Origin: Planctomycetota bacterium
GTDB lineage: Bacteria; Planctomycetota; UBA8742; UBA2392
Length of the DNA stretch: 64,000 bases
Assembly: GCA_020848275.1 (NCBI GenBank)
Contig: JADLAK010000041.1
Location: forward strand, 87,129 to 151,128
Direction of reading: 5' to 3'
Shown here piece by piece: positions 50,581-58,790 of this stretch. Under the pieces are notes generated by a model. It saw only the letters and a list, made by a program, of their open reading frames with translations. It made no database searches and was not told the DNA's origin. Position numbers and translations under genes: made by a program. Within the stretch, counting starts at the first letter, position 1. Each line of letters starts with the position of its first letter.

Positions 50581-51980
50581 CCGACAAGGCGATTCGTGTG
50601 TTCGAAATCGGCTCTGACGACTTTGCGGCGTTCCAGAAGCGCATCGCCGCGCGCGCCGAGCGCGGCGATGTGCCCCTTGGCGGCGCGCCGATGGAATACC
50701 TGGCGCGGGCGCGCGCAAGCGGCGACGGCGAACTCATCGCCTGGGCCGAGCAATTCTACGAGGGCCTGCCCTCGATGGCGGAAGCGACGGTCGAGCGCGT
50801 AATCCAGCGCGTCGCCGAGCAAGGCGACCGCGCGCTGTGCATGCTTACGCGGTTGTTTGACGACTTCCCGCTGACGCAAAACCGCATTCTTGTCGCACCG
50901 GCCGATCTGCAAAAGCTTGCGGCGCAGGCGGACCCGGCGGCGCTCAAGACCTGCAAGGAAGACGTGCTGCCGCGCCTCAAGCGTTTCCACGCGCGCCAGA
51001 AACTTGAAAGCTTCGACATTGAAGAAGCCGGCGGAAGCGTCGGCTCGCGCGTGCAGCCGCTTCAGCGCGTGGCGTTGTACGTGCCCGGCGGCAAGGCGTT
51101 TTATCCCAGCACACTGATGATGACGGCGGTGCCGGCGCAGGTCGCGGGCGTGCGCGAAATCGCCGTGTTCACGCCCCCCGGCGCGCTCGAGAAAACGCCG
51201 CTGATGGCGGCTTTGCTGCTCGAGCTTGGCCTGACCGAAGTTTACCGCGTCGGCGGCGCCCAGGCCGTGGCTGCGGCTGCGTTTGGCACCGGTAAGATCC
51301 CGAAGGTCCACAAGGTGGTGGGGCCGGGCAACATTTTCGTCGCACTGGCCAAGCGCCTGCTTTACGGGCAGGTCGATATCGACAGCATCGCGGGGCCCAG
51401 CGAAATCGTGGTGTTGTTCGACCGCAGCGCCAAGCCGCGCCACGTCGCCGCCGACTTGCTTGCGCAGGCTGAACACGACGAACACGCAGCCGCCATCGGC
51501 GTCACCGATGACGCCGCCGCGGCGCAGGCCGTGCAGGAGGAGGTCGAAAAGCAGCTCACCGCGCTGCCGCGCAAGGACATCGCGCGCTCGAGCCTGACGA
51601 GCTTCGGCGGGTTGCTGGTAGTGCCGAGCATGAATTTTGGCGTGCGTTTTGTCGATTCGCTGGCGCCTGAACACGTTGAAGTGATCACAGCGCATTCCGA
51701 AGAGCACGCGGCGGCGATTAGGCACGCGGGCGCGATTTTCATCGGGCCCTTTGCGCCCGAGGCGTTTGGCGATTACTGCGCCGGGCCTAATCACGTGCTG
51801 CCGACGTCGGGCACTGCGACCTGGGCGTGCGCGCTTTCGGTTTACGATTTTGTGCGCCACGTCAGCATCATCCGCGGCAGCCGCGAAATGCTCGCGGCCA
51901 GCCGCAAGGCGATAACGACGCTTGCGCGCACCGAGGGCCTCGAAGCCCACGCGCGTAGTGTTGACGTTAGGTTCGAGTAG
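50577..51980 (+). CDS. hisD: Histidinol dehydrogenase
   Basis: 467 residues. Oxidises L-histidinol to histidine in two NAD-dependent steps, with a catalytic zinc. Visible blocks are YVPGGKAFYPSTLMMTAVPAQVAG, RVGGAQAVAAAAFGT, VVGPGNIFVALAKR, SIAGPSEIVVL, LAQAEHDEHAAAIG and APEHVEVIT. The zinc ligands are in AEHDEHA and the C-terminal GPNHVLPT. The start overlaps hisG by ATGA. A small unknown gene intervenes before hisC. Confidence 0.95.
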   Translation: MTDKAIRVFEIGSDDFAAFQKRIAARAERGDVPLGGAPMEYLARARASGDGELIAWAEQFYEGLPSMAEATVERVIQRVAEQGDRALCMLTRLFDDFPLTQNRILVAPADLQKLAAQADPAALKTCKEDVLPRLKRFHARQKLESFDIEEAGGSVGSRVQPLQRVALYVPGGKAFYPSTLMMTAVPAQVAGVREIAVFTPPGALEKTPLMAALLLELGLTEVYRVGGAQAVAAAAFGTGKIPKVHKVVGPGNIFVALAKRLLYGQVDIDSIAGPSEIVVLFDRSAKPRHVAADLLAQAEHDEHAAAIGVTDDAAAAQAVQEEVEKQLTALPRKDIARSSLTSFGGLLVVPSMNFGVRFVDSLAPEHVEVITAHSEEHAAAIRHAGAIFIGPFAPEAFGDYCAGPNHVLPTSGTATWACALSVYDFVRHVSIIRGSREMLAASRKAITTLARTEGLEAHARSVDVRFE

Positions 51981-51987
51981 AGCAGCT

Positions 51988-52296
51988 ATGGGCAAGAAGC
52001 AGACGATCTGGATTGCGTCGATCCTCGTACACCCGACCGGCCCGAAGGGAAGACGGTTTCTGGCAGCGGTGTCGGCGGATAGTGGGAAACCTTTTGTGAC
52101 CGTCGCATTTGCTGGCGCGTTGGATGAGATGATTCATCGGTTGGTTGCTAAGACAAAAGAGGACGGTCTGGACATCATTGAGGTACACAAGATTTACCGT
52201 CACAACCCCAGTGAACGGCCCAATCATGCGCACCTGAGTTACGTAGTCGGTCTGGCTCCGACGAGTGAAGACGTAGTTTTCGGTCCCTTTTATTGA
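51988..52296 (+). CDS. Unknown protein inside the his operon
   Basis: 102 residues (opening MGKKQTIWIASILVHPTG), mixed alpha/beta, no signal. Composition is less GC-rich than the his genes around it, as if acquired. It lies 7 nt after hisD and 9 nt before hisC, so it is co-transcribed. No motif or family was recognised and no his function is implied by sequence. Confidence 0.7.
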   Translation: MGKKQTIWIASILVHPTGPKGRRFLAAVSADSGKPFVTVAFAGALDEMIHRLVAKTKEDGLDIIEVHKIYRHNPSERPNHAHLSYVVGLAPTSEDVVFGPFY

Positions 52297-52305
52297 TGCC
52301 CGCTT

Positions 52306-53391
52306 ATGAGTAACGACACGCTGCATTTCTTGAAAGCGCAGATGAGGGACATTGTGGGCGGCTACAAGCTCGATGTTCCCGCGTGCCCGATCAAACTCAA
52401 CCAGAACGAAAATCCCTACGACTGGCCGGCGTCGCTCAAACAGGCCGTGTTCGAGCGCGTGCGCGACTTGCCCTGGAATCGCTACCCGCCCTTTGTGCCG
52501 TCCGATTTCGTCGCAGTGGTCGCGAAATATCTCGGCGTCGATCCCGCGCAGGTGCTGGTCGGCAACGGCAGCAACGAATTGATGTATTCGGTCTTTGCGA
52601 CGGTGCTGGAGCCCGGCCGCAAGGCGGTCGTCACGCAGCCGACGTTCACGTTGTATTCGCTGCTGGCCAAACTTTTTGGCGCGACCGTCGAATCGATCAA
52701 CCTCGACGCCGAGATGCGCTTTGACGCGCCTAAGCTGCAGGCCGCCGCCAAAGATGCCTCGCTGGTCGTGATCGCGAGCCCCAACAATCCGACGGGCAGC
52801 GTGATCGACCCGATGGATCTCGAGCATATGGTCGCCTCAAGTCCCGCGCTGTTCGTGATCGACGAGGCCTACTTCGATTTCCACGGCGAAACCGCGCTCG
52901 AATTGACCAGGACCTATCGCAACGTCGTCGTGCTGCGCACCTTCAGCAAGGCTTTTGCAACCGCGGGATTACGCTTCGGCCTGATGGTCGCGCACAAAGA
53001 GGCACTGCCGTTCTTCGCCACCGCCAAGCTGCCCTACAACCTCAACATTTTCACCATGGCCGCGGTCGAAACCGCCATCGAACACGCAAGCACGCTGAAA
53101 AATCGGCTGGACGAAATCAAACGTGAGCGCGAACGCGTGATGCGCGAACTCAAGGCGCGCAAAGGCATCAAGGTGTTTCCGTCGCGCTCGAACTTCTTCA
53201 TCTTTGAGACTGACCGCGCGCCGCGCAAACTGTGGCAGAGCATGGTCAAGAAGGGCGTGCTGGTCCGCGACGTGAGCGGCTACCCGATGCTCTCCAAGGC
53301 CCTGCGTGTGACCATCGGCCGGCCCGAGGAAAACGACGCATTTTTGAAGGCGCTGGAATTCGCGATGGTCGACAACGGTCCGGCTACTTAA
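52306..53391 (+). CDS. hisC: Histidinol-phosphate aminotransferase
   Basis: 361 residues of fold-type I PLP aminotransferase (class I/II). Converts imidazole-acetol phosphate to histidinol phosphate. Blocks: KLNQNENPYDWP, GNGSNELMYSVFATVLEPG, SPNNPTGSVIDPMDLEH, VIDEAYFDFHGETALEL, and the PLP lysine in RTFSKAFATAGLRFG. The length is normal. A nested repeat palindrome fills the gap to hisB. Confidence 0.95.
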   Translation: MSNDTLHFLKAQMRDIVGGYKLDVPACPIKLNQNENPYDWPASLKQAVFERVRDLPWNRYPPFVPSDFVAVVAKYLGVDPAQVLVGNGSNELMYSVFATVLEPGRKAVVTQPTFTLYSLLAKLFGATVESINLDAEMRFDAPKLQAAAKDASLVVIASPNNPTGSVIDPMDLEHMVASSPALFVIDEAYFDFHGETALELTRTYRNVVVLRTFSKAFATAGLRFGLMVAHKEALPFFATAKLPYNLNIFTMAAVETAIEHASTLKNRLDEIKRERERVMRELKARKGIKVFPSRSNFFIFETDRAPRKLWQSMVKKGVLVRDVSGYPMLSKALRVTIGRPEENDAFLKALEFAMVDNGPAT

Positions 53392-53397
53392 ACATCA

Positions 53398-53568
53398 ACA
53401 CGAAGATCACGAAGCGCACGAAGAACGGCAAAAGCAAATACTTGAACGCGAAGGAGCGAAGGAACGAAGACTCAAAATGCCTGTCTGTTCTCCGCTCCTT
53501 CGTTTCTTCGTGTTCAAGCTGTGGCGGTAAGCGGTTGCAGTTCTTCGTGTTCTTAGTGCTCTTCGTGT
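53398..53568. repeat. Nested word-array palindromes between hisC and hisB
   Basis: The outer arms 53398-53430 (iterating CACGAAG) and 53537-53568 (iterating CTTCGTG) enclose an inner palindrome with arms 53441-53470 and 53491-53518 iterating GCGAAGGA and TCCTTCG. The inner arms match those flanking the GxxExxY gene at 55654-56097 almost word for word, but have only a 20-nt loop. Confidence 0.8.
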
Positions 53569-53591
53569 AAAGCAGTTCCAAAGAGGCGAAC

Positions 53592-54182
53592 ATGGCGCGA
53601 AAAGGCAAGGTCAGCCGCAAAACCAAAGAGACCGAGATCAAGGTCGAGCTCAACATCGACGGGTCCGGCGACTACAAAGTCGAGACGGGCATCGGCTTTC
53701 TCGACCACATGCTTGAACTGTTCACCAAGCACGGCGTGTTTGACCTGAAAGTGGCCTGCAAGGGCGACCTGCACGTCGACGCGCACCATAGTGTCGAGGA
53801 CATCGCCATTGCGATCGGCGAGGCGTTCAAGGACGCCGCCGGCGACAAGGCGGGAATCAACCGTTACGGCCACGCCTACATTCCCATGGACGAAACGCTG
53901 GTGCGCGTGGTGCTCGACCTTTCGGGCCGTCCCTATTACGTCCCGAAGCTGGGCAAGCTGCGCCGCGAAGTGGTGGGAGGCTTCCCGACCGAAATGCTCG
54001 AACACTTCTTTCGCAGCTTCAGCACGCACTTCCCCATGAACCTGCACATCGATGTGCTGCGCGGCCGCGACACACACCACGTTGTCGAGGGCGTCTTCAA
54101 GGCCGTGACGCGCTCGCTGCGCATGGCGCTGGCCATCGACCCGCGCCAGAGCGGCGTGCCTAGCACGAAAGGTTCGCTCTAA
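53592..54182 (+). CDS. hisB: Imidazoleglycerol-phosphate dehydratase
   Basis: 196 residues: the monofunctional dehydratase (no phosphatase domain fused). Metal-binding DHMLELFTKHG, DLHVDAHHSVEDIAIAIGEA, and the C-terminal HHVVEGVFKAVTRSLRMA, are family signatures; two His-x-x-x-His repeats are expected and seen. Forms imidazole-acetol phosphate. A separate histidinol-phosphatase gene is not present in the window. Confidence 0.95.
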   Translation: MARKGKVSRKTKETEIKVELNIDGSGDYKVETGIGFLDHMLELFTKHGVFDLKVACKGDLHVDAHHSVEDIAIAIGEAFKDAAGDKAGINRYGHAYIPMDETLVRVVLDLSGRPYYVPKLGKLRREVVGGFPTEMLEHFFRSFSTHFPMNLHIDVLRGRDTHHVVEGVFKAVTRSLRMALAIDPRQSGVPSTKGSL

Positions 54183-54270
54183 TGCAAAATTCAAAATTCA
54201 AAATTCAAAATGGAACGGCTTGCCTGGCCGTTGCTGTTCATTTTGCATTTTGCATTTTGCATTTTGAATT
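54182..54270. repeat. Word-array palindrome, word CAAAAT
   Basis: The left arm 54182-54212 iterates TTCAAAA; the right arm 54239-54270 iterates CATTTTG. Both arms are unusually AT-rich for this genome. It starts at the last base of the hisB stop codon. Confidence 0.8.
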
Positions 54271-54294
54271 CGACCAACCAACGGGCCTCTAACC

Positions 54295-54912
54295 ATGCCC
54301 GTACCGGTAACCATTCTTGACTCACAAATTTGCAATCTGGCTTCGATTGCGCGCGCGCTGGAGCGTGCCGGCGGATCCGTGACCGTCGCGCAGGATGCCG
54401 CCGCGATCAAAGCCGCGTCGCGGCTGGTGCTGCCCGGCGTGGGGAGTTTTCCCGCCGCTATGAGGGCGTTTAACCAGCGCGGGCTTAGTCAACCGCTGCG
54501 CGACTTCGCAAAAACCGGCAAGCCAATGATTGGCGTGTGCCTGGGGATGCAGTTGTTGATGGAAATCGGCGAAGAATTCGAACAGACGCCGGGGCTTGGC
54601 ATCGTTCCCGGCCGCGTGCGCGCGATCCAGGCAAAAGGCCTCGCGATCCCGCACATGGGCTGGAACGCCGTTGAAGTCAAGCGCGTTGACCCCTTGCTTA
54701 ATGGGCTTCAATCGGGTGATTATCTCTACTTCGTGCACAGCTTTGTGTGCGAGCCGCAATACTCCGGCGATGTACTATGTACCACCGAATACGGAGAACG
54801 TTTTTGCAGCCTGCTGCGCCGCGGCAACGTGTGGGGCGTGCAGGCGCACCCTGAGAAAAGCCAGCGCGCTGGAGCGGCGCTGCTGAAGAACTTCCTGGAG
54901 CTTGCGCCATGA
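54295..54912 (+). CDS. hisH: Imidazole glycerol phosphate synthase, glutaminase subunit
   Basis: 205 residues; class-I glutamine amidotransferase. LPGVGSFPAAM, the nucleophile in IGVCLGMQLLME, and the His-Glu of VQAHPEKSQ form the triad. It supplies ammonia to HisF. The stop overlaps hisA by ATGA, and the start follows a repeat palindrome. Confidence 0.95.
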   Translation: MPVPVTILDSQICNLASIARALERAGGSVTVAQDAAAIKAASRLVLPGVGSFPAAMRAFNQRGLSQPLRDFAKTGKPMIGVCLGMQLLMEIGEEFEQTPGLGIVPGRVRAIQAKGLAIPHMGWNAVEVKRVDPLLNGLQSGDYLYFVHSFVCEPQYSGDVLCTTEYGERFCSLLRRGNVWGVQAHPEKSQRAGAALLKNFLELAP

Positions 54913-55658
54913 GCGAATTCACGGTTTATCCCGCCATCGACCTGCGCAACGGCAACGTCGTGCGACTGGAAAAAGGCGAACGCGACAAGGAAACCGTCTA
55001 CCGCAGCAACCCCGACAAGGTCGCGGAAAGCTTCGAGGTCCAGGGCGTGCGGTGGCTTCACGTAGTCAACCTCGACGGCGCCTTTGACGGCGGCAGCGGC
55101 CCCGCGGCGGCGAACATGGTGCTGGTCGGCAAAATCTGCAAATCCACCACCGTATCGGTCCAGTTCGGCGGCGGTTTGCGCGACGAAAAATCCGTCGACG
55201 AGGCGCTGGCGCTCGGCGTCAGCCGCGTGGTGCTGGGAACCGCCGCGATCAAGGACCCGGAGCTGATCAAACGCCTGGCGCCGCGGCTGGGAGACAAACT
55301 TGCGATCGGTATTGACGCCAAGGAAGGCAAGGTCGCGGTGTCAGGCTGGACTGAAACCAGCGACGTCGCCGTGGTCGAGCTAGGCAAGCGCATGATTGAC
55401 ATGGGCGTGAAACGTTTTGTCTATACCGACATCGGGCGCGACGGCATGTTCGCGGGCCCCGATGTCGAGGGTGCGCGCGCCTTGGCCAAGCTTGGCGCGC
55501 CGGTGATCTGCTCGGGCGGCGTGGGCAAGGTCGCGCACCTGAAGGCCTGTGCGGCGGCGGCGCCCGACGGCGTTGAAGGCGTGATTGTCGGCAAGGCGTT
55601 CTACGAGGGCCATTTCACTGTCCGCGACGCGCTGAACGCTGTAAAACCCAAAACTTGA
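54909..55658 (+). CDS. hisA: Phosphoribosylformimino-AICAR-phosphate isomerase
   Basis: 249 residues, TIM barrel. PAIDLRNGNVVRLEKG opens the barrel; VQFGGGLRDEKSVDEAL and VICSGGVGKVAHL are phosphate-binding elements; the catalytic Asp residues are in AIDL and TDIGRDGM. Opens the ring of ProFAR to PRFAR. The stop overlaps the TTG start of the GxxExxY gene. Confidence 0.94.
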   Translation: MSEFTVYPAIDLRNGNVVRLEKGERDKETVYRSNPDKVAESFEVQGVRWLHVVNLDGAFDGGSGPAAANMVLVGKICKSTTVSVQFGGGLRDEKSVDEALALGVSRVVLGTAAIKDPELIKRLAPRLGDKLAIGIDAKEGKVAVSGWTETSDVAVVELGKRMIDMGVKRFVYTDIGRDGMFAGPDVEGARALAKLGAPVICSGGVGKVAHLKACAAAAPDGVEGVIVGKAFYEGHFTVRDALNAVKPKT

Positions 55659-56097
55659 ACGCGAAGGAACGAAGGAGCGGAGACATAATCGAGTTTGATC
55701 GTGAGATCGAAAACCTGATTAAGGAATGCTTGGGCGCCGCAATCGAGGTGCAAAAAATTTTGGGTCCGGGTCATCTTGAATCGGTGTATGAAAGGGCTTT
55801 CTGCCGCGAATTGACCCTTCGCGGCATTTCTTTTCAGCGCCAGGTCATTTTCAACATTGAATACAAAGGTGAGTCTGTTGGTGAGGGTCGTATGGACCTC
55901 GTCGTCGGCAAGCGGTTGGTTATTGAACTGAAGGCGATTGAGAAGATTCTTCCAATTCATGAACAGCAAACTGTTGCCTATTTGAAGGTGGCCAAGGAAC
56001 GCGTCGCCTTGCTGCTCAATTTTAACGTCGTGAGGATGAAAGACGGCGGCATTCATCGGGTCATCTAGCCTTCGCTTCTTCGCTCCTTCGTGTTCAG
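55654..56097 (+). mobile_element. Candidate mobile repeat element carrying a GxxExxY nuclease gene
   Basis: The left arm (55654-55683) iterates GAACGCGAAGG/AACGAAGGAG; the right arm (56069-56097) iterates CCTTCG and reads as its imperfect complement. The whole GxxExxY gene lies between the arms. The gene-less palindrome at 53441-53518 has nearly identical arms. Insertion is exactly at the hisA stop. Confidence 0.55.
55655..56068 (+). CDS. GxxExxY family protein (PD-(D/E)XK-like)
   Basis: 137 residues. The family signature GHLESVY follows LGAAIEVQKILGPG; the PD-(D/E)XK core is GRMDLVVGKRLVIELKA (D then ELK). The function of GxxExxY proteins is not established; a nuclease fold is predicted. 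The start is TTG 55655 overlapping the hisA stop (TTGA), so translation is likely coupled. AAGGAG lies further in, before ATA 55685, so a rare-start alternative exists. The first ten residues (NAKERRSGDI) are encoded by the left repeat arm. Slightly lower GC than its neighbours. Confidence 0.8.
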   Translation: MNAKERRSGDIIEFDREIENLIKECLGAAIEVQKILGPGHLESVYERAFCRELTLRGISFQRQVIFNIEYKGESVGEGRMDLVVGKRLVIELKAIEKILPIHEQQTVAYLKVAKERVALLLNFNVVRMKDGGIHRVI

Positions 56098-56113
56098 TTG
56101 TTGCTGGATAACT

Positions 56114-56887
56114 ATGCTCGCCAAGCGCGTCATTCCCTGCCTCGACGTCAAAGACGGCCGCGTCGTCAAGGGCGTCAATTTCGTCAACCTGCGCGACGCG
56201 GGCGATCCTGTCGAGTGCGCCGTGCGCTACGATGCCGAGGAAGCCGACGAACTGGTGTTTCTCGACATCACCGCGGGCGTCGAAAAGCGCGACACCACCG
56301 TCGAGATGGCTCGGCGCTGCGCGCTCGAACTTTCGATTCCGTTCACGATTGGCGGCGGTGTGCGCAACGTCGCCGACTTCGAGCGCCTGTTGCGCGCGGG
56401 CGCGGACAAAGTGGCGGTTAATAGTGCGGCAGTCCGAAACCCTAATCTCATCAACGAATGCGCGGCGAAATTCGGCGCGCAGGCCGTGGTGCTCGCCGTC
56501 GACGCGCGCAAGGTTGGCGCGGGCTGGCATGTGTTTGTCGATGGCGGCCGCACAGACACCGGCAAAGACGCGATTGTCTGGATTACCGAGGGCGTCAAGC
56601 GTGGCGCCGGCGAAGTCCTGCTGACCTCGATGGACCGGGACGGCACGGGCAAGGGCTACGACCTCGATTTAACCCGCGCGGCGGCCAAGGCTGTCAATGT
56701 GCCGGTGATCGCCTCGGGCGGCGTGGGCAACCTCGAACACTTAAAGGAAGGCCTGCAAACGGGCGCAAGCGGCGTGCTTGCGGCAGGCATATTCCACTTC
56801 GGGCAATTCAGCGTGCGCCAGGCCAAGCAGTTTTTGCGCGATGCGGGCGTCGCTGTCCGCCCGCCGCAACTTTTGACCCACGAATGA
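56114..56887 (+). CDS. hisF: Imidazole glycerol phosphate synthase, cyclase subunit
   Basis: 257 residues, TIM barrel. [80 protein letters not shown] are diagnostic; catalytic Asp residues are in CLDV and SMDRDG. It uses ammonia from HisH to make imidazole-glycerol phosphate and AICAR. Its last residues (LLTHE, stop) are read from the left arm of the next repeat array. Confidence 0.95.
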   Translation: MLAKRVIPCLDVKDGRVVKGVNFVNLRDAGDPVECAVRYDAEEADELVFLDITAGVEKRDTTVEMARRCALELSIPFTIGGGVRNVADFERLLRAGADKVAVNSAAVRNPNLINECAAKFGAQAVVLAVDARKVGAGWHVFVDGGRTDTGKDAIVWITEGVKRGAGEVLLTSMDRDGTGKGYDLDLTRAAAKAVNVPVIASGGVGNLEHLKEGLQTGASGVLAAGIFHFGQFSVRQAKQFLRDAGVAVRPPQLLTHE

Positions 56888-56997
56888 ACACGAATAGACA
56901 CGAATCACGGCAAAACGGCCGTGAATCCTGGTGGCCTTGGTGACCTTCGTGTTGTCTTTTGTTGTAATTCGTGATGATTCGTGTGAATTCGTGGCTG
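56876..56997. repeat. Word-array palindrome, word CACGAAT, spanning the hisF stop
   Basis: The left arm 56876-56908 iterates CACGAAT; the right arm 56965-56997 iterates ATTCGTG. The hisF stop codon lies inside the left arm; the next gene begins 4 nt after the right arm. The words are the same as at 19664-19727. Confidence 0.85.
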
Positions 56998-57000
56998 AAC

Positions 57001-58356
57001 ATGAGCGAACCGACAGAACGTGCACCCGCCGAGATCACCCACATCAAGTGGGACGAAAGCGGGCTCGTGCCCTGCGTGATGCAGGACGCCATTACCGGCG
57101 ACGTGCTCACCCTCGCCTGGATGAACCCGGAAGCGTTCCGCAAAACCCTTCAAACCGGTCTGGCCACCTTCTGGTCGCGCAGCCGCAAGGAGTTGTGGAC
57201 CAAGGGCGAAACCAGCGGCAACACCATGCGACTGGTCGAACTCAAACTCGATTGCGACGGCGACGCGCTGATCGCGCGTGTGATTCCCGCCGGCCCAGCC
57301 TGCCACACCGGCGCCAAGGATTGTTTTTTTAACCCGATCCATGCCGACGCCGCCGCACAGGCCGAAGTTGAAAAAGCGCAAGGTGACAAGACGCCGGCGG
57401 GCTGGGGCGCCAAGCTCGGGACGCTGATGGAGGACGTGCGCACACTGCTGACCTCGCGCAAAACAACGCTGCCCGAGGGCAGCTACAGCACCTACCTGTT
57501 CAAGGCCGGGCTCGACAAGATTTTGAAAAAGTGCGGCGAGGAAATGACCGAGACCGTGATCGCCGCCAAGGGCACGGACAAAGCCGCGCTGGTTGGCGAA
57601 ATCTGCGACACGGTGTTCCACCTGCTGGTGCTGATGGCGGAAAAGGAAATCTCGCTGGAGGATTTGCGCCGCGTGATGGCCGAGCGTCACGGGCAAAAAG
57701 GCGGCAACACGCGGCAGATCGCGCGCGACGCGTCTGACGAAGAACACGTGCCGAACATGAAAGTCAGCCGGCCCGCGGGCTGCGACGCGCTCGAAGCGCG
57801 CCTGATGAAGCAGCTTGACCCGGCGATCCGCGCCGATGTCACGCGCGCGCTGGAGGTCATGTACCGCTCTCATAGTGGGCAAAAGCGCGACGAAGGCGTG
57901 CCCTACGCGACGCACCCGCTCGAGGTCGCGATTATCGCCGTTGAGGACTGCAAGTTGCGCTCGCGCGACGAAGTGATTGCGGCGCTGCTGCACGACGTGC
58001 TCGAGGACGACATGAACCTGGAGCCCGCGCGGCTTACCGAGCAGTTCGGGCCGATTGTTGCGGCGGCCGTCGTCACGCTGACCAAGATGTACAAGCGCGA
58101 CGGCACGCCCAGGGAGCACGGCCTGCGCCGGTACTACGAAGGTTTAAGAGGCGCTTCAGCGTGGGTTCGCGCGGTGAAGATCTGCGACCGCGTGCATAAC
58201 CTGCGCACGATTGAGCGCGCGGGCCACGGCCCGGCGCACGTCGAGGAATATCGCAAGGCGACGCGCGAAAACCTGCTGCCGCTTTGCGCCACCAGCACCG
58301 ACCCGAAGCTGCTCAAGGCCGGCGAACTGCTTTTGGTCGAATTGCAGAGAAAATAG
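57001..58356 (+). CDS. hisIE: HisIE fused to a RelA/SpoT-type HD hydrolase domain
   Basis: 451 residues, three domains. Residues ~10-115: PRA-cyclohydrolase HisI (SRKELWTKGETSGNT, GPACHTGAKDCFFN with the zinc cysteines). Residues ~138-232: PRA-pyrophosphohydrolase HisE (LFKAGLDKILKKCGEEMTET, EICDTVFHLLVLM). Residues ~262-430: an HD domain of the (p)ppGpp hydrolase type, with H305 (ATHPLEVA), H331-D332 and E335-D336 (LLHDVLEDD), and D396...N400 (CDRVHNLRT). Those positions match the metal and catalytic set of RSH hydrolases. It is one continuous frame. Last gene of the his operon. Confidence 0.9.
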   Translation: MSEPTERAPAEITHIKWDESGLVPCVMQDAITGDVLTLAWMNPEAFRKTLQTGLATFWSRSRKELWTKGETSGNTMRLVELKLDCDGDALIARVIPAGPACHTGAKDCFFNPIHADAAAQAEVEKAQGDKTPAGWGAKLGTLMEDVRTLLTSRKTTLPEGSYSTYLFKAGLDKILKKCGEEMTETVIAAKGTDKAALVGEICDTVFHLLVLMAEKEISLEDLRRVMAERHGQKGGNTRQIARDASDEEHVPNMKVSRPAGCDALEARLMKQLDPAIRADVTRALEVMYRSHSGQKRDEGVPYATHPLEVAIIAVEDCKLRSRDEVIAALLHDVLEDDMNLEPARLTEQFGPIVAAAVVTLTKMYKRDGTPREHGLRRYYEGLRGASAWVRAVKICDRVHNLRTIERAGHGPAHVEEYRKATRENLLPLCATSTDPKLLKAGELLLVELQRK

Positions 58357-58358
58357 AA

Positions 58359-58446
58359 GTTGACGGTCGACGGTTGACGGTCAAGAGTCAACTACCTCGC
58401 CACCGCTGGGCTGTAACTGTAAACCGTTGACCGTAAACTGTTGACC
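58359..58446. repeat. Word-array palindrome, word TTGACGG
   Basis: The left arm 58359-58390 iterates TTGACGG/TCGACGG; the right arm 58420-58446 iterates CCGTTGA/CTGTTGACC. It lies between the his operon and tRNA-Val. Confidence 0.8.
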
Positions 58447-58452
58447 AACAAT

Positions 58453-58528
58453 GGGCGTGTAGCTCAATGGTTAGAGCGCCTGCCTTACACGCAGGATGTT
58501 GGGGGTTCGAATCCCTCCACGCCCACCA
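58453..58528 (+). tRNA. tRNA-Val (anticodon TAC)
   Basis: The acceptor stem GGGCGTG/CACGCCC, D-arm GCTC-AATGGTTA-GAGC, anticodon stem CCTGC/GCAGG with loop CTTACAC (TAC at the anticodon position), and T-arm GGGGG-TTCGAAT-CCCTC fold fully; the discriminator A and CCA are encoded (58526-58528). It reads GUA/GUG/GUU. Confidence 0.97.
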
Positions 58529-58616
58529 CGTTTTATCGTGGCGCAGGCTTGCCCCACGCGAGTCGTCCACATCACGCAAAACTTCGCTAAGATATCCGCA
58601 TACTTCAGGAGCAATC

Positions 58617-58781
58617 ATGTCCAGCAAGCGTTTTGGCAAAAAACAGAAGACGGAAACCGAACACGAGAAAAAGGAACGCAAGGCCGCCAACAAAGGCCCG
58701 GAGTTCGACAAGGGCACGCCCGGCAAGAACCAGCCGGGCGGCGGCGCGGCGAAGTTTTTTAATCGGCGCACCGCGGGTTAA
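58617..58781 (+). CDS. Small basic protein
   Basis: 54 residues, Lys/Arg-rich (SSKRFGKKQKTETEHEKKERK) with a C-terminal KFFNRRTAG. AGGAG lies 6 nt before the ATG, which supports translation. No known family was recognised. It is followed after 9 nt by the CDP-alcohol transferase. It may bind nucleic acid, but this is only suggested by composition. Confidence 0.65.
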   Translation: MSSKRFGKKQKTETEHEKKERKAANKGPEFDKGTPGKNQPGGGAAKFFNRRTAG

Positions 58782-58790
58782 CGCGAACAC

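Noticed and set aside
57001..58356. HisIE-HD as two separate genes
   Set aside because: There is one uninterrupted frame and no internal start with a Shine-Dalgarno before the HD part.
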